Of a stretch of DNA of 64,000 nt, positions 39,041 to 52,630 are shown one piece after another. Location of the stretch: NCBI GenBank assembly GCA_013399015.1, contig VWZX01007020.1, positions 930,001 to 994,000 of the forward strand, written 5' to 3'. Both the position numbers and the translations under genes were made by a program. Position 1 is the first letter of the stretch. Every line of letters starts with the position of its first letter. This DNA is from Galbula dea (taxonomy: Eukaryota > Chordata > Aves > Piciformes > Galbulidae). The notes under the pieces are model-generated. The model saw only the letters and a program-made list of their open reading frames with translations, was not told the DNA's origin and searched no databases.

Positions 39041-42000
39041 GTAGCGCTGCCTACAAAGCTCCAGTCCAGCTCTGGCTCCGAGCAGCCACAGCCACCCACC
39101 AGCTGTAGGACCACGGGGATCTCCTCCATGGCATTACACCCTAGCATGGGCTCAGTTTTCAAGCCCTCTGGGATCAGGAAAGACAATGTGTGGTCCTCCT
39201 ACCTCTGCTCAATGCACCAAGCCCACACCTCCTCCCAGGGGGACTTTAGAGGGACAAGAAGGAAAAGGTGGCTTCTGCAAGCTCTGGAGATACCACAGTG
39301 GTTGCCAAAGGAAGGGAGAGCTGTGGGATGGGACCAGAGGAGCAAATCTTTGCTGAATGTGCAAGGCTTGGCCAGGCCAGGGCGTAGCAGAGACCTCCAC
39401 GAGCTACAGCCATGTAAGCCAAGAACATGTATTATTTTCTGCTTTAAAGGCCTTAATATTCTGTTCCTCTGGACAAACAAATGCATGGGTGAGCGAAACC
39501 CACAAAGCCTACCTCAGAACTTGTGTCCAAATATCAGGTCTCTGAAGCAGCTAACGCTGCAGCCATCTTGCACCAGAAGTGTTCAGAGAAAAACACACTC
39601 AAGTCTGCAAATACAAACACTGATATGCTGGGAACTTTCCCGCTGTAAATACCCACTGCCTAGTTCTCAGCTTTAATATTTTGTCTTCTTTTTTGTTGCC
39701 CACATGTGGCTTTATATTTGGCTCATCATATCTATTTATTGCCACATGCCTTTTAAATGGCAAGTATTTTGAGCTATCTGTTGTGCCGGGTTACTTTTCA
39801 ACACAGGAAATGAAGGGCTTTCTACTTAGTATCTCCTAAAACTGGCATAAAAAGTGATTTCCTACTCAAGTAAAAGCAAACAAAAGCTTGACCATTTTCC
39901 TTCCAAGCACAGGAGTTACTCTTGCCCAAGGAAGTGTGCTTGACACTTTTCAGCAGAAAACATGCTGCTTTGGGTGTTTTCTTACACACTTACGATAGCA
40001 AGCTTTACTTTAAACTTTTCTGCGACCACCATAAAGCAAATGGTGTCACACATGAACAATTAAAAAACAGTACAAATCTGACCCCACTTTTTCCTTAAAT
40101 GACCATAGCTCCAATAACGCAGCCACTAAAAATACTTACATATTTTAAAGCCAGTTGCAGTACATAGATTATAGATAGAATTCTTGGTATTATAGAACTA
40201 TACAAAGTAAGATGAACACGATGTATACACAACCTTCAAAAAATAATCTTCAAAACTACACTCCAGGATAGGGTATTTATAAAAAAGATTTCCATTTCAC
40301 CTGTATTTACCCTGATTTGTTACATCAACCAAATAAAAAACCCCCAGTTATTAATTGAACTGCTGGAAAGCATGATAGCAATGGCAATGGATTACTTGAC
40401 TGTTGAGCACAGAATAGACTCAAAATATGTATGAATAACCTATAGGAAACTTAGAACCAAAATGTACTAAGTATGTAAGTCTTCATTGTTAATTTAGTAG
40501 TGGATTTTTATTTTAGTTACTCCCAGATTATAAAATGAAAAGAAATCAAAATTTCACCTTGTCATATTTGTCTGGTATTGCACTTGTAGCTTAACACTAA
40601 TTGTTACCAAGGAAATGTTCCAAGGAATATTTAGTAAACACAACTCTGAACTTCAGTCTATCTCAGAAGAGTCACAGTTGCAAACTGCAGCTTCACAAAA
40701 TCTCAGTGTGTGACAAAAAGAGACCTAAATTGAACTGTCAGATTTTTGCAGTTCAGTCTCATTCTCTCAGGCTGAGACTTAACTATCACATCTTCAGCTT
40801 ACATACATTTAAAATAAATCTCTCCTTCAAAGTCACCTGCACTCCAGCTCTACAACAGCTCCTGTTCCAATGCCTACCAGAACAAGACTTTATATAGCAA
40901 TTTTCTTCAATCAATCTAAATGAAAAGACATGTCACCCCTCTCCATCCTTCACTTTGTTTGTTGTACGTTAAACTGTAACTGCTGTGGCGTTACAATCAC
41001 TGAACAATACATTTTTTTTAATTTCCCAAGAAAACTTCTCCCTTAGTTGTGCTGAACGAATCCTAATGACATTTTTTAACAGATGCTCAGGGACAGTTCA
41101 TAAAAACTCTATGCACCATTCAAATAAAAGTTTTATAGAACTTAACCAGATAAAGGTGAAATAAATCTTTTTTTCCAAAAAGCTATTATCCTGTACAGTG
41201 AGATACACTGTCTGCAGTCTGGCTAACATTACTAAGCTGTTATATCACCTCATGGGATAAGCACAAAGAAAGGAGAAAAAGCAACCTGGAGTGTGAAGTC
41301 AGCCCCATACCACAGAAGCATAAGCCAACATCAGCCCATATTCAAACTTCTGAATAAAGTCCATGAACGCTGCAATCCTAGGAACCTTAGTGGGACAGGC
41401 TGTGATGCTGAATTTGTTTTCCAGTTTGTATATTATTTTTATTGTCAGGGTTTCATAATAAGCCTCTACATCAGGAAAGTCTTTACTAAGAAGGTCTTAG
41501 TAAGTAGCATCGTTACTTCACTAGATTTTGAGCTGCCTTTCAAGTCAATGCACTGCCTTTGTCACTCTACCATATAAACAGTAGACATGACATCAGCCAC
41601 ACAATCTGCTGCCTTTTCAATAAATACTGGCACCAGACATCAGTGATAAGAATGACTGCACTCATGAAAACGAGGATTACTTCCCTCCATCTGCAAATAA
41701 AATGTGACTAAACTGCACCACAGTTCAGTCAAAACTCCTACAAGTCTCCCCTGAAAAAAGGGGGTGGCACAATGTCTCTCTGCATCCAAGGCCTTAACAT
41801 ACCACCCTGCTAAAGCCCTTCTGACACAAACCCACATCCCTTGAGTACTTATCACTCAGAAAACCCCACCCCAAAACAAACAAACTGCCTGGAGAAATCC
41901 AGTCCAAACAAAGCTTTGAAGAGAAAAATGTTCAAAACCCATGCTGGACAGAAAGAGGAATTTGTGTCTGAGCCACCAAAGAGACTCCATGTCAAATTAG

Positions 42001-44796
42001 CACGGGACCACTGCTGACAGGAGGGCAGGTGACAGTTCTCTCCAAGCTCTCTCCACATCAGTTCAGATGGATTGAGAGTGATTTTGCTACGCAAACATTC
42101 CTAAATCTGCATCTTTCTCATGTGCCACTGCAGGTCCAGCGACTTGAGCCACATTGCTAGCTAAACATATATCCTTCTCTCAAACACAAAAAGGCAATCA
42201 TCAAGTTCAGCATAGCCTTTGGAAGTAACAGTGATGCATACAATGCACAGCTGTCCCAGTACCAAACAGCGCTGCAGAAGGTTCTTTTTCCATTAATTAG
42301 TCCCTTCAGAAAGTGTTTACCCCAAAGCAAACTGCCAGCAGCAAGAGATGGATGAAACCCGTAATATTCACTGTGCAACAGCACGCGGAGGGCAGCAGTG
42401 CTGGAACTGTGTGCTGAAATCCTTTGTCACTGCATAGCAAAACTTGTCTTTTTAAACATGGGACAAACAAAACCAGGCAAGTGCTTGCATAGGAAAACCA
42501 GCCCTCTTGTAGCTACACAAATAAATAATATTCTTTTTTCTTTGAAGAAAGAGCATATGCTCAACAGTCCTTTGTCCTGTATCACAATAGAAAAACCCTT
42601 GCACTGGAATATCTGAATCACTTCTTGGCAGTCTCTCAAGGTAAACAGAGTAAATTAAAAATGAATGTTTATCATAGCCGCACACTAGCAAAGTGGAGTG
42701 CTGTATTTGCCTATCAAACATAAGAAGTGATTGAGTCCATCACTCATTCAAACAAGCAACTGAAAAGTGGAAATAATGGGATGACAACATCAGAAAACAA
42801 CCTCCCAGAAAGAGATGAGTTTCCTTGCGGCCATTTGTCTTGTCTAATTAATCCCACATGTGGGAACAGACTGGAACATTAAAAAAAAGGTAAAAAAATA
42901 TTACTTTCACTGGGAAGCTTCAGAAATACAAAAGAAACACAAACACTTTTTAAGGATTTGCTTTTTTTTCAAACCCCATTTTTAACATCATCCTCTCATT
43001 TTGGGACGCTGCCCCTGTGCCTAGATGAGACTAGAATCATGTTAGTGCAGAAGAAAGCAGTTGGAAAAGCTGGGAATAATTATGTCGTTACCACTAATAA
43101 AACAAGATGTCAGTTCCTAATAGATTAAAAACCTGTGTATTAGGTTTCAGACTATTCCTGGGCACCCATAGAGCGGTCATGCCCACGAGCATTTCCCTCT
43201 GCTCAAGACGGGTGAAAAGGGCATGACCTATTCCCTTCCATGCAAACCTTGTCACAGTTTATCCGTATTTTTGTCAACTTGGAATTAGACTGCTGTAACA
43301 CACTCTCCACAGGGCAAAACAAAATGCAGAAACAAATGCAGAATGTGTCAACTGCTGACTTAATGGAGTTTCAAGCCAGGAGGTTGTTGCCCTAATGTGC
43401 ACGTGTCTGTGATATCTGCCCTCACAGAAGGCTGTGTAGCTACAGCAAGGTGGTGGGTTTAGCGTGTAAATCTAACAATTTTTGAAAGGAATTTCTGGCC
43501 CTGAGTATGCAGACAGACACACTTGACAAGGTTCTCAAATTCATGTCCATTTCTGGAAAATGCGGGAGCTTTTTCTGTTGGATTTTTTGTTGTCAGCTTT
43601 TTGTGGTTTGGTTTTTGTTTTGTAGGTTTTTTAAAAAAATGTTATTTATTTTGTTTTAAGTATGCAGCAGACACCTCCTCCACCACAGTGTGCAGCAGGT
43701 AGGTGATCAGAGCTGAAATGAAAGCAGAGCTGAACCCTCAACATGCTAAGATACATCCCCCATATGCTGCCTACTCTGAAGCAGTGTACAGTACCCTTTC
43801 GAACATGACACAACATGAGCAGTGTTCTTCCATTTTTACAGGCTTTTGGGAGGAGAAACAACTGCAGGTTGCAGCATTTCACTAACTACAGTCTGAAGGG
43901 TGCGTGTGACAGTACAATACTACTGATGTGGTTAATAATGTAAAGATATTCAGGGAGTACACTGCATACTGTTCTTGTAATGCAGTGAAGTAAGTGTGCA
44001 CCATCTTTTTTGCACATTAACAAAAGGGATAAAAGTATTCTAGCACTTCCTGGCACAGTGATTAGGACATGCCTGCTGGCACCATTTGCCACAGAAACCT
44101 CCAAATAACATCCTGCAGTAACTCCCCAAAGGGAAAGTGGTACTGAACAAAGCACCAACAAGCTAACAGCTTCACACACAATTTTGCATGCTTTGGCAAA
44201 CTTTCTAGGAGAAAAGTATAATGAGGATTTGAATTCTGTGTTGGGCCTCCACCAAAAGCAGGCAGCAGTGAGCTTGTTTTGGGCACACGAACACACGTGT
44301 GTGGTGTGTGCATGCATCTGTATACACAGGTAGATACACAGATCCTATAGCATCCACCTGTGAATCATTGATACACTTTTGAGGCAAAGAATATTTAATA
44401 ATTATTTTTCACAGGTGAATCATAAGGGGTGTATTCAGGATTTTACTGAAGGAAGTTCCCAGTCTACTCTTGTAGAGTACTTTTTTTGCCTCCTCACTCC
44501 CAAAACTCTCTTCAGTTTGCTTTCAGAAGAAGGAGATGCCACTTGATCCCTCTTTGGCCTGCACTGGGGTGCCGGAAGTACTCTGCTCCACTCCCCTCTC
44601 TGCCTCCATCCAGAGAAGATGCATCTTGCATTTGTGGACACACACCACTCTGTTGGGACATCGCTCTGCAGAAGCATCCCCCTACAGCACTTCTGCTGCA
44701 ATTGCCTATGCTGAGCTGAATGCCTTTAATTTATCTGCTCCCTGAAAACCACTTCTCCCATGCTTGCTGTCTTGCAATATATCTGAACCAGATGTA
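39041..44796. other. No gene recognised
   Basis: The longest open frame of the window (222 codons, 39008-39676 plus) starts inside the preceding CR1 fragment and runs into moderately GC-rich unique sequence. Its low-complexity content (Ser, Arg, Gln) looks non-coding. A 143-codon minus-strand frame lies at 43886-44317 with no recognised product. A purine/pyrimidine alternating patch of CACACGTGTGTG type occurs near 44285-44315. I see nothing else. Confidence 0.45.
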
Positions 44797-44843
44797 CCTT
44801 TTTTTCCCCCTCTTTTTTTTTCCCCCCTCCCTCTATCCCCACA
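44797..44843 (+). other. Long pyrimidine tract ending in splice-acceptor-like CAG
   Basis: Nearly 40 pyrimidines in a row (runs of T8-9 and C5-6) lead into ATCCCCACAG, AG at 44842-44843. As a sequence it is an excellent plus-strand 3' splice site. The following bases are open for 37 codons in one frame (RKKGETAMFAFTFEGKKK and on to a stop), but I found no partner exon. The tract could also adopt triplex (H-DNA) structure. Confidence 0.35.
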
Positions 44844-47129
44844 GCCAGAAAGAAAGGGGAAACTGCAATGTTTGCATTCACTTTTGAAGGAAAAAAAAAA
44901 ATCTACCTTTTAGTTATTGAGTCAGTTGTAGACCTCACAAAACAACTCTGCATCTAATTCCTTTTCTACTGTAGAGTAATTTGCATGTTTTCCTTTGGCA
45001 TTTGTAGGGGTCTGAATGGAATGTACCTGTTACAAATATTTCCAGCACATAACTGTCCTATACGAAGTGGGAAGAAGATTACTAGAACACCTCAGTTTAC
45101 ACACCAAAATTTTATGTCAGAAAGGCTAGCAGCCAAAACATCTACCTTTGCAATCAGAAACCTCTTCAGGAGAGGAGTCAGCTCACCCAACCAGCAGAAG
45201 AGCCTGAGGAATGTATCAATACACATCAAGATTTAGGAAAAACAACAGAGAGAGATCTGTGCTCCCACCACCACTAATAAATAAGGTATTAAATCGTTAA
45301 GATTTCAATTACAAGGGAAGAATGTGGCTAACCAAATAAAAGCAGGGGGAGTTGAAATAAGCAGTAGGTTAAAGATTAATATTCTGGGTTCAGAACAAAA
45401 GGATGCTCTTTTGTGGCACTGTGCTTATGCCTCTGAATGTAAACATTGTTCCGAGAACCATTTTTTCTTTGCCCAATCTTTAAAGGGTAATAAATTAGAC
45501 CTTGGACAGCCATACAAGCTGCTACTAGATGTGAATGTGAATGTGTCTGTAGAAAAGGCTGACTTTCAATCAAAGTCTATTGAAAGAATAGTTGGATTTT
45601 CTAAAGAAGCATGTTGTGCCTATTAACCAACTTACAAAAGGGGCCATTTTCTTGATTTATGTTTGGTTGCTATAGAGATCTTGCAGTACAGACTGGCAGG
45701 TGAAGCTCCCATTTAACAATCTCACAGGTTTTTCTTAGCTGTACTCAGAGGACACAGAGCTAGAGTAGGTAAAATCCACTGCACAAACATACCACATCTG
45801 TCAAACTTAAAGATCAGATTTAAGGCTTTCCAAGAATTTATCACGAATACAGTAGAGTTACTACACAATCTTTGCCCACAAACATTTTACACTCTGAAAA
45901 ATTTTATCGCAGCGAACTGCTTCATCTCTGTTACATTTTGTCACTGATCCACTTCTTATTCAGCAGGTAACTACTGGTGAGCATATCACATATTCCAGCA
46001 TATCACAGCTCTGCATGGTCATTGTCTATTTTTTTATTAATTTTTGTGCGTATGAAGTATAGGACATATTCACAAGGAAGAACTTTTGTCTTCTGGAACA
46101 GCAACACCAATGTTAACGTGTGCAAGGGCATGTTCTTTTAATTAATAAAAACAACAACAAAAACCCATCAAAACCCAAACCCAAATCACTTTGCCATGAG
46201 CCACAAAATACCCTGCAGAGTATGCAATGGAGAAACTACACAACTCCTGCTGGAGTCAGAAAGAAAACTTTTGTGTGTCAGTAGGTCACAGGTAATTCAA
46301 GATTTGGACTGAGAAATGCTATTTTGTAAGACTCTTACTGAAGGTAGCTATATGGAAACCGGAATCCTGCAAGAGGAAAATGCAACACAATTACCAACCT
46401 ATGTGATGCTCCAAACAGCAGCCTGGGGGTGGATGGATAGGAGGCTGGGGATGAGAATGGCAAATCTGCATGGCTTCAAGCCAAAACCAAGCCAGTATCT
46501 AGAATGCCAGCATTTCTGTAGCTGGTCTCTGGCATTGTCAGATTCAATATCAAGTATATGGAACAGAAAAAGATTTAGAAAAAGTAAATCAAAACCAGAA
46601 ATATGATTCTTAATTATGTTTAACATGAGAAAAAAAATTCAATTATTCCTATGTGGCTCCTTGACTCAACAAGAAATTTCCACTGGCCTACCTTACCAGA
46701 AAGGAATCTGTATTTCATAAGCCAGTGAAGTCATCTGATTAAAGTAACAAATTTTGACAGAAAGCAGTGCCTTATAGCTGCCTTACTTGTCAATATCTTC
46801 TCCATCACTAGCACTGTACTATTACAAGTTTTACGTAAGTAGACAGCAGGAGCGAAGTAAAACAAGAAATTAAACCATTTCAGCTCCCCCCTCCCCATTT
46901 TGCAGAAGTTGTAAGAGAAGGTGGGGTGCTTGGGAAGGACCAGTCTCCCAGCCCCCCTCAAGGGTAAACACTGGGCACTCATCTTACTGGGATGTCTCCA
47001 TCCACAGCCCCTGCTTCTTCAGAAGTAAATCCCACCTCCTTTTGGAAGAAGTGACCAGCCTGGTTGCCCTGTCCCAGACAAACCCATCACGCTCACCACG
47101 CTCATTTGGACAAAATCAAACTTGCACTC
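44844..47129. other. No gene recognised
   Basis: AT-rich unique sequence. An A/C-rich low-complexity patch (AACAACAACAAAAACCC) lies near 46150-46180. Nothing else supported. Confidence 0.5.
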
Positions 47130-47167
47130 AAAACAAAACAAACAAACAACAACAAACAAACAAAACC
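47130..47167. repeat. (AAAC)n simple repeat
   Basis: AAAC and AAC units, about 38 bases, of the same kind as at 38240. Low complexity. Confidence 0.9.
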
Positions 47168-50100
47168 CACACTTTTTTTAAGCTACTGCACAAAGTTGTT
47201 ACCAGGAAGGACTGATTTCATTTCCTGAGATGTATTTAGTGTCCACAAAATGAAGAGGCTGTTGGGAGAAGACAAACATCTGGAGCCATCACTTGGAAGG
47301 CATGAGTATGGCACAAAATGGCTACAGGCAGAGTAACTTCCATGGGTAAAGGCAGCTTAAACCAATTCTTATCAATGCACAGAGGTGAGAGTCATATATG
47401 GCATTAAAAGGTGTAAGAGAAGAAAAGGTTATCCCTTGCAAAGTCAGTACAGATGTTTCTCTGGAGGCAGATGGCTCAAGAGGCTGAGGTTGGTCTGATC
47501 CTGTACAGCTGAAATTAATGAAGAGGAGCTTTTTCACCAAGTTTCAGAGGGCAGGATGGAGGCATTGGCAGGAGGAGGTCTGAAGTCAGGCACCTAGAAT
47601 TTAGATTCTCTGGAAATGATCTCTCCTTTTTGCCTCTCTGTCAGAGGAGAAAGCTGCAAAAAATTGCTTACATTTAAAAGGAAGAGGAGGAGGATAATTG
47701 CAGTAATCTTCAAAGGATTTGTTTCAAGTTTTGCTGAAAGGATAGTAAGTCTTCCACTGTTTGAACATATGGCTTTTGGGGAGGGGGTTACAAGTTATTT
47801 CATTACTGGTCTTTTGGAATTTTGCTAATTATTTGGAACAAATACAACTTCAACACCAAAGCTGTGATGAAGAGAGATGACTTCCTTGTGAAGCTCTCTG
47901 CTGTTTGCATCCTAGTAATTATTCAGCAAATGGATTCCACCTGTTGTACATCACCCAGCACATCCAGATGGGACTGAAATATATCTTGGATTTATATTTT
48001 ATTTGGACTAACAAAGCCAGGATTTGAATTCAAGGGGCAGTGAAGGAACTAAGAATGTTCTTCATCAGAGACTTGGAAAAAGAAATACAGGGCTTTGGCT
48101 GTGGCCCTTCTGCTCAGATTATCTCCAAATACTTTACATGCAGTGACTCCTCCTAAGGAAAGCAGAAGTGATCAAATTTATTCTACTCTGTTGTTGAACC
48201 CTCTCTCAGACCTTCTCTTGACACATTTCTTTTACTTCCTGTTATTTATTTTTTACATTAAAATCACTGGCAATATTTTGACCATCTCCTGTTTTAACTC
48301 CAAATCATGATGAAGGCAGATTTGACCATTAAAACAGTATTACACAATATCTGTCATCCAGATTGGACAGTAACTTATTAAACCCTGTCTTATTGAAAGT
48401 CTGCATGTCGGCATTTTGGTTTTATACCTTGCATGTGTTTTTAGTGTTGAACTTGGCTTTTCTGTAGATCTTATAAACATAAAAAGCACAAAGACTAAAA
48501 TCCTTTCCTTGCTGAAGTAATAGGATTTTTGTCACTGATGTCCACAGGCTAGGATTTCAACCCAGATTACTAACAGATTTAAACAAAAATAAATAAAAAT
48601 CTTCAATTTCTGTTTCTCCAATGTACCCTCTTTCACTGGAGAGGTCAGTAGGGATGAAAAAGTTCAGGAAGAAATGCTACTATTAGAATCACATTCCAGA
48701 CAACATCCCTGTTCACATGCAATACACACGCACATCTTCTGGAAAAGCTGCTGAGAACACAGCATCACATGTGGTCTGACACCCCAGCTAAGAGAACACC
48801 AGTATGAGACCTGCAATTTCTAAATCCCTGAGGATATGGCCAATAACAGAAAGATCCTAAAGAATGCAGACAAGCAACACCTAATGCAGATCTTTTAACT
48901 ATAAAAAGAAAGATACAGCATCTACCTTCTGTCATTCTAGATGATACAGCATCTTAGATTTTGGTCTTCAGTATACATACATATGGTATGTACGTACGTA
49001 AACAAACCAGGGTGGTAATACCCAAGTGGAAAGCTGCTGCAACATACAGAAAGTGAGTTTATTGTAAACATCCCCCCGCTTTTGCCTGCTAACTTTGGGT
49101 CCTTTTCAGTTTCAATGAAGTTAAGACCCTTTCAACAGTAGCACACTATTCCATAAAAAGCGATGAGTGGGGAAGAAGTCCAACTTCTCCCTGCTCTATG
49201 CAGAAAGCACCAACTTTGAGAATCTAGATTCTTTATTGCCCTAAAAGTTGAACAATTAACTTCAGCTGCACAAGCAAGCACTAAGGGTGCAGTGCACCCA
49301 TCAGTTAAAACTTGCATATTTAACATCACCCTTTTCAAGAGAAAAGTTCTTAGGTCATTTCTAAAGGTGCTTTGCTGTTTAATAAGCATACCTCCTCACT
49401 TTGCAGGAGGAAGATCTTGAAAAAAAAGAGTTACAATAAAACTTAAATCCCTCCAAAATATTCTTAAATAGCTTTCCTATAACCCATATGGCATATACAT
49501 GAATATAGGATGATGCTGTAGAACAAATTTATTGGCATACAGTTGCTATGGTCAGATTACTTGTCCTTTTAGTAAGTAATCTTAGACTGTAGCCATCTTA
49601 ACTGCATGCTCATAAATCTTAAACATACCAGTCCACTGTGTGTTATTTGTTCTTCATACAGACACTTCTCTTAAAGTATGTAAGTGGATATTTGCATATA
49701 AAATTCTGATAGTGCACCAAGGATTCGATTTATGCATTCCTTCAAAAACCCACCAAAACCATTACCTTTTCCATCATTGATAAAACCTCTAGGCTTTTAA
49801 AATCACAAATGTATTTTTACAATTGTTGAGCTGCTATTATGGCCTGTGAAGATTCCTGGTCTGGTAACAATGGAAACTGAAGTCTTATGTTTATCTTCAG
49901 ACCACTACGGGTGGAGGTAGCAATAGTATATGCTTTCCTAAACTGACCCTTGCATGACCTGAGTCCTGCCCTGAGGGGTTAGTATCCCTTGTCGTAAGAG
50001 GATATTTAGCTCTGATGCCAGTTCAACCTACTACTCATTTAAAAGAAATTGCCTCATCCAAGTTAAGAAGTTTAGATCCTGTATCATTCACACAGCATGT

Positions 50101-52179
50101 GTTTTTTTTCCAGACCTACTATCTTAGATGTTAATTATGAAAAATATCTGTATTAAAGCCTGAGCAGTCTTGTACTGCAACATTTATTACGGCTAGTACC
50201 AGATGTAGAAGAAACTTCAGTATCAGAAAGACTCAAGAATGGGTTTGATTGCTTACTACTTTCAACAGTCTCAGTACATCCGGTTTGTGCAACAGGTCAG
50301 CCATTCTTGCATCTCTGCTAAACCAAGGCCTTCCAGTGACACCAAGTTCTTTACAGACAAGGTTTCTCCCTTAAAGGGATGAAGTAAGTAGTGTGAATTA
50401 AATAGAGTAACTTCAACCTCTTTTTGGATAAAAGTGATCTGTCCTGAGATTATAATAAATTCAGTGACACTAAATAACTATTCTGCTTTATCATAAGCAT
50501 GTGCATTTTACATGCTTCTATTCAAAATGAGAGGTGGAAAATGGCACAGGATGGCTATTTCCATGATAGCTTCTCACATATCTGGAGATTAATGACACAG
50601 TGTTCCAAAAGGGTTGTATTGTTTGGAAAACACCCAGAGGTTTGAGTGCTTACTCACAAACCCAAATGCCCACACGTGCAGCCTTGCCAAGCACTACCAA
50701 AATATTACTCTCTCTAATTTTCTTCATTATCACAGGGTAATGACAAGACCAGAACTCATATTTCCTGAAGACTATTTTCTCTTTGTCTCTGTGTACATCT
50801 GCCACATCAGCATTGTCCAAATTCAGAGCAGCACTTTCTGTTCTACTACAGGTTTTCCTTGCATGCTAATCCCCCAGGAATCTGGCATCCCAGTTCCCAG
50901 CAAACCCAATTCATGCACACATGTGAAATGAAAACCCAATTTACCATTTTGCAGAAATATAAACAAAAAGAATTAAAGCTATAATAAAACTGCTCATTTA
51001 AGTTTCTCAGCACAAATCCAATTTGAATAAAACCACCATTTATGCCAGCCTGAAACATTTGGCAAAAGAGTTTGCTGAAATAGTGCTCCTAAGTCACTTC
51101 AGTGACTTGGAAGATGTTCTCCTTTTCCAGTTCCCCCAAAATGGAACAAAATAGATTTGGTGTAACTTTTAGGCAAATTCTGCTCTGCACATGAAAATGC
51201 TACTACTACCTCTGGAGATTACATTCCTCCAGAGGCAATATTTGCATTCTGCAGCATGTGGCAAAAATAAACAAATTTAGTAGCACACATGACAATATGT
51301 AAATCTACCTACCACCATATTTATCACATACATATTTAAAATTACTTAGCAGCCAAGTCTTTCTCAAAGATTTTACAGTAATTTTCTTGCCCCTCACAAA
51401 CTTTTCAAATTTACAGCCTTTAGTGCCTTTCAAACCAATTTTGCAATTTTAATTGAAATTCAATGACTCCTAAAAAATTAATTTAAAAAATTATTTTCTA
51501 CTATAAAGGGAAAGCATGCTGCATAGCAACTGCCCTATGCCAGCATGCATGATGAGTACAACTACATCCTAACATTCAAGGATATCGGCACTAGTTCTTT
51601 GACAGCTTTGATCACTTACATACACGCTGTGTCTGCAGGTAGGTTATCCCAACAGGCAGCATGAAGGTTAGACCGGAGCACCCTAAGCTTTCCAGCTGGG
51701 TGTACATAATGCTTCTCTATCAGCCAAGGAAGCACCTACTCATCTACCAACAGTACTGATGATGTTTCTGCTTGCTGCCATGCTTGTTCCTACCAGCTGC
51801 TACATCTACTTTGGCCATTGTGGGAGCAGGTGCACCCTAGCCTCACCAGGGCAGCCCAGCACTAGAACCTTGGCTGCCAAGCAGGGACAAGAACAGATCT
51901 AGGCACCCTGACCAGCATTGCAGGCAACAAAAACTCGCAAGTCATTACTCAAAGCCCATATAAGCCAAAGGCCTGTAGGCAGCATTTGTGAAAGCATGCC
52001 CAGGCAGGTGGCCCATGCCTCTTGGTGTGAGGTTGGAGGTCTCCAAAGCAATCGCCAGGAACTTCAGCCCAAAGTGGTGGCAGGGCACAACCTGCACAGG
52101 TACATATGCTCCCCTGGATACAGGTTCACTGTTAATAAAACTGTCTTTCCCACAGAGCTTGCAGAATAATACATTTTAT
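47168..52179. other. No gene recognised
   Basis: About 5 kb of AT-rich unique sequence. A 12-base direct repeat (GATACAGCATCT) occurs at 48912-48923 and 48943-48954, and an alternating TACATA/GTACGTAC patch lies near 48972-49003. Short open frames only. Confidence 0.5.
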
Positions 52180-52630
52180 ATTCTAATGAAGTAATTATTA
52201 AAATAGGTAATTATTGAAATAACCACATCAACTTCCAGTCATTAAAATCCTCCTAAACAGAACAGCATGATGGCTTAGGCTATTAGAAAGCTTGGCAGCC
52301 ACCCAACGCCTACAATAGCTTCTAATTAATTGATCTCACCTCTAATCTGCTATTGTTAGCCTAGTGCTGATCATTTGTTTGGCCTACAGATCCTATTGCC
52401 CCTTTCATTTGATTGTATTTGTTACTGTACCCTCTCTATCTCTTTCAATTAAGCACAGGTTAAGTGGTTCAACCGCAAGAGAATAGGAGATAATGGCACC
52501 AATCAAAGTAATCTCTTTAATTTGCTAAATGGATTACAGGGAAACCCCAGCCAAAGTGAAGTCATAGCTGGTGGCCTTCACTTGAACTATACACAAAGAG
52601 TATCTAATTATTAACCCACCACATGCCAAA
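52180..52630. promoter_or_regulatory. Candidate conserved regulatory element, homeodomain/NKX2-like sites
   Basis: A repeat-free block with many transcription-factor-like words. TAATTA occurs at 52192-52197, 52208-52213, 52323-52328 and 52605-52610. NKX2-type words are TTAAGTGG (52460-52467) and CACTTGAA (52579-52586), with CAATTAAG (52446-52453) also close to that family. A TCF/LEF-type ATCAAAG lies at 52502-52508. NKX2 factors bind CACTTGA/TTAAGTG and most homeodomains bind TAATTA. The clustering within 450 bases suggests a developmental enhancer, but TAATTA is common in AT-rich DNA. No open frame of interest. Confidence 0.3.

Noticed and set aside
43886..44317. 143-codon minus-strand open frame, partly hydrophobic
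   Set aside because: No family resemblance or splice or promoter signals. Length alone is not convincing in 64 kb.
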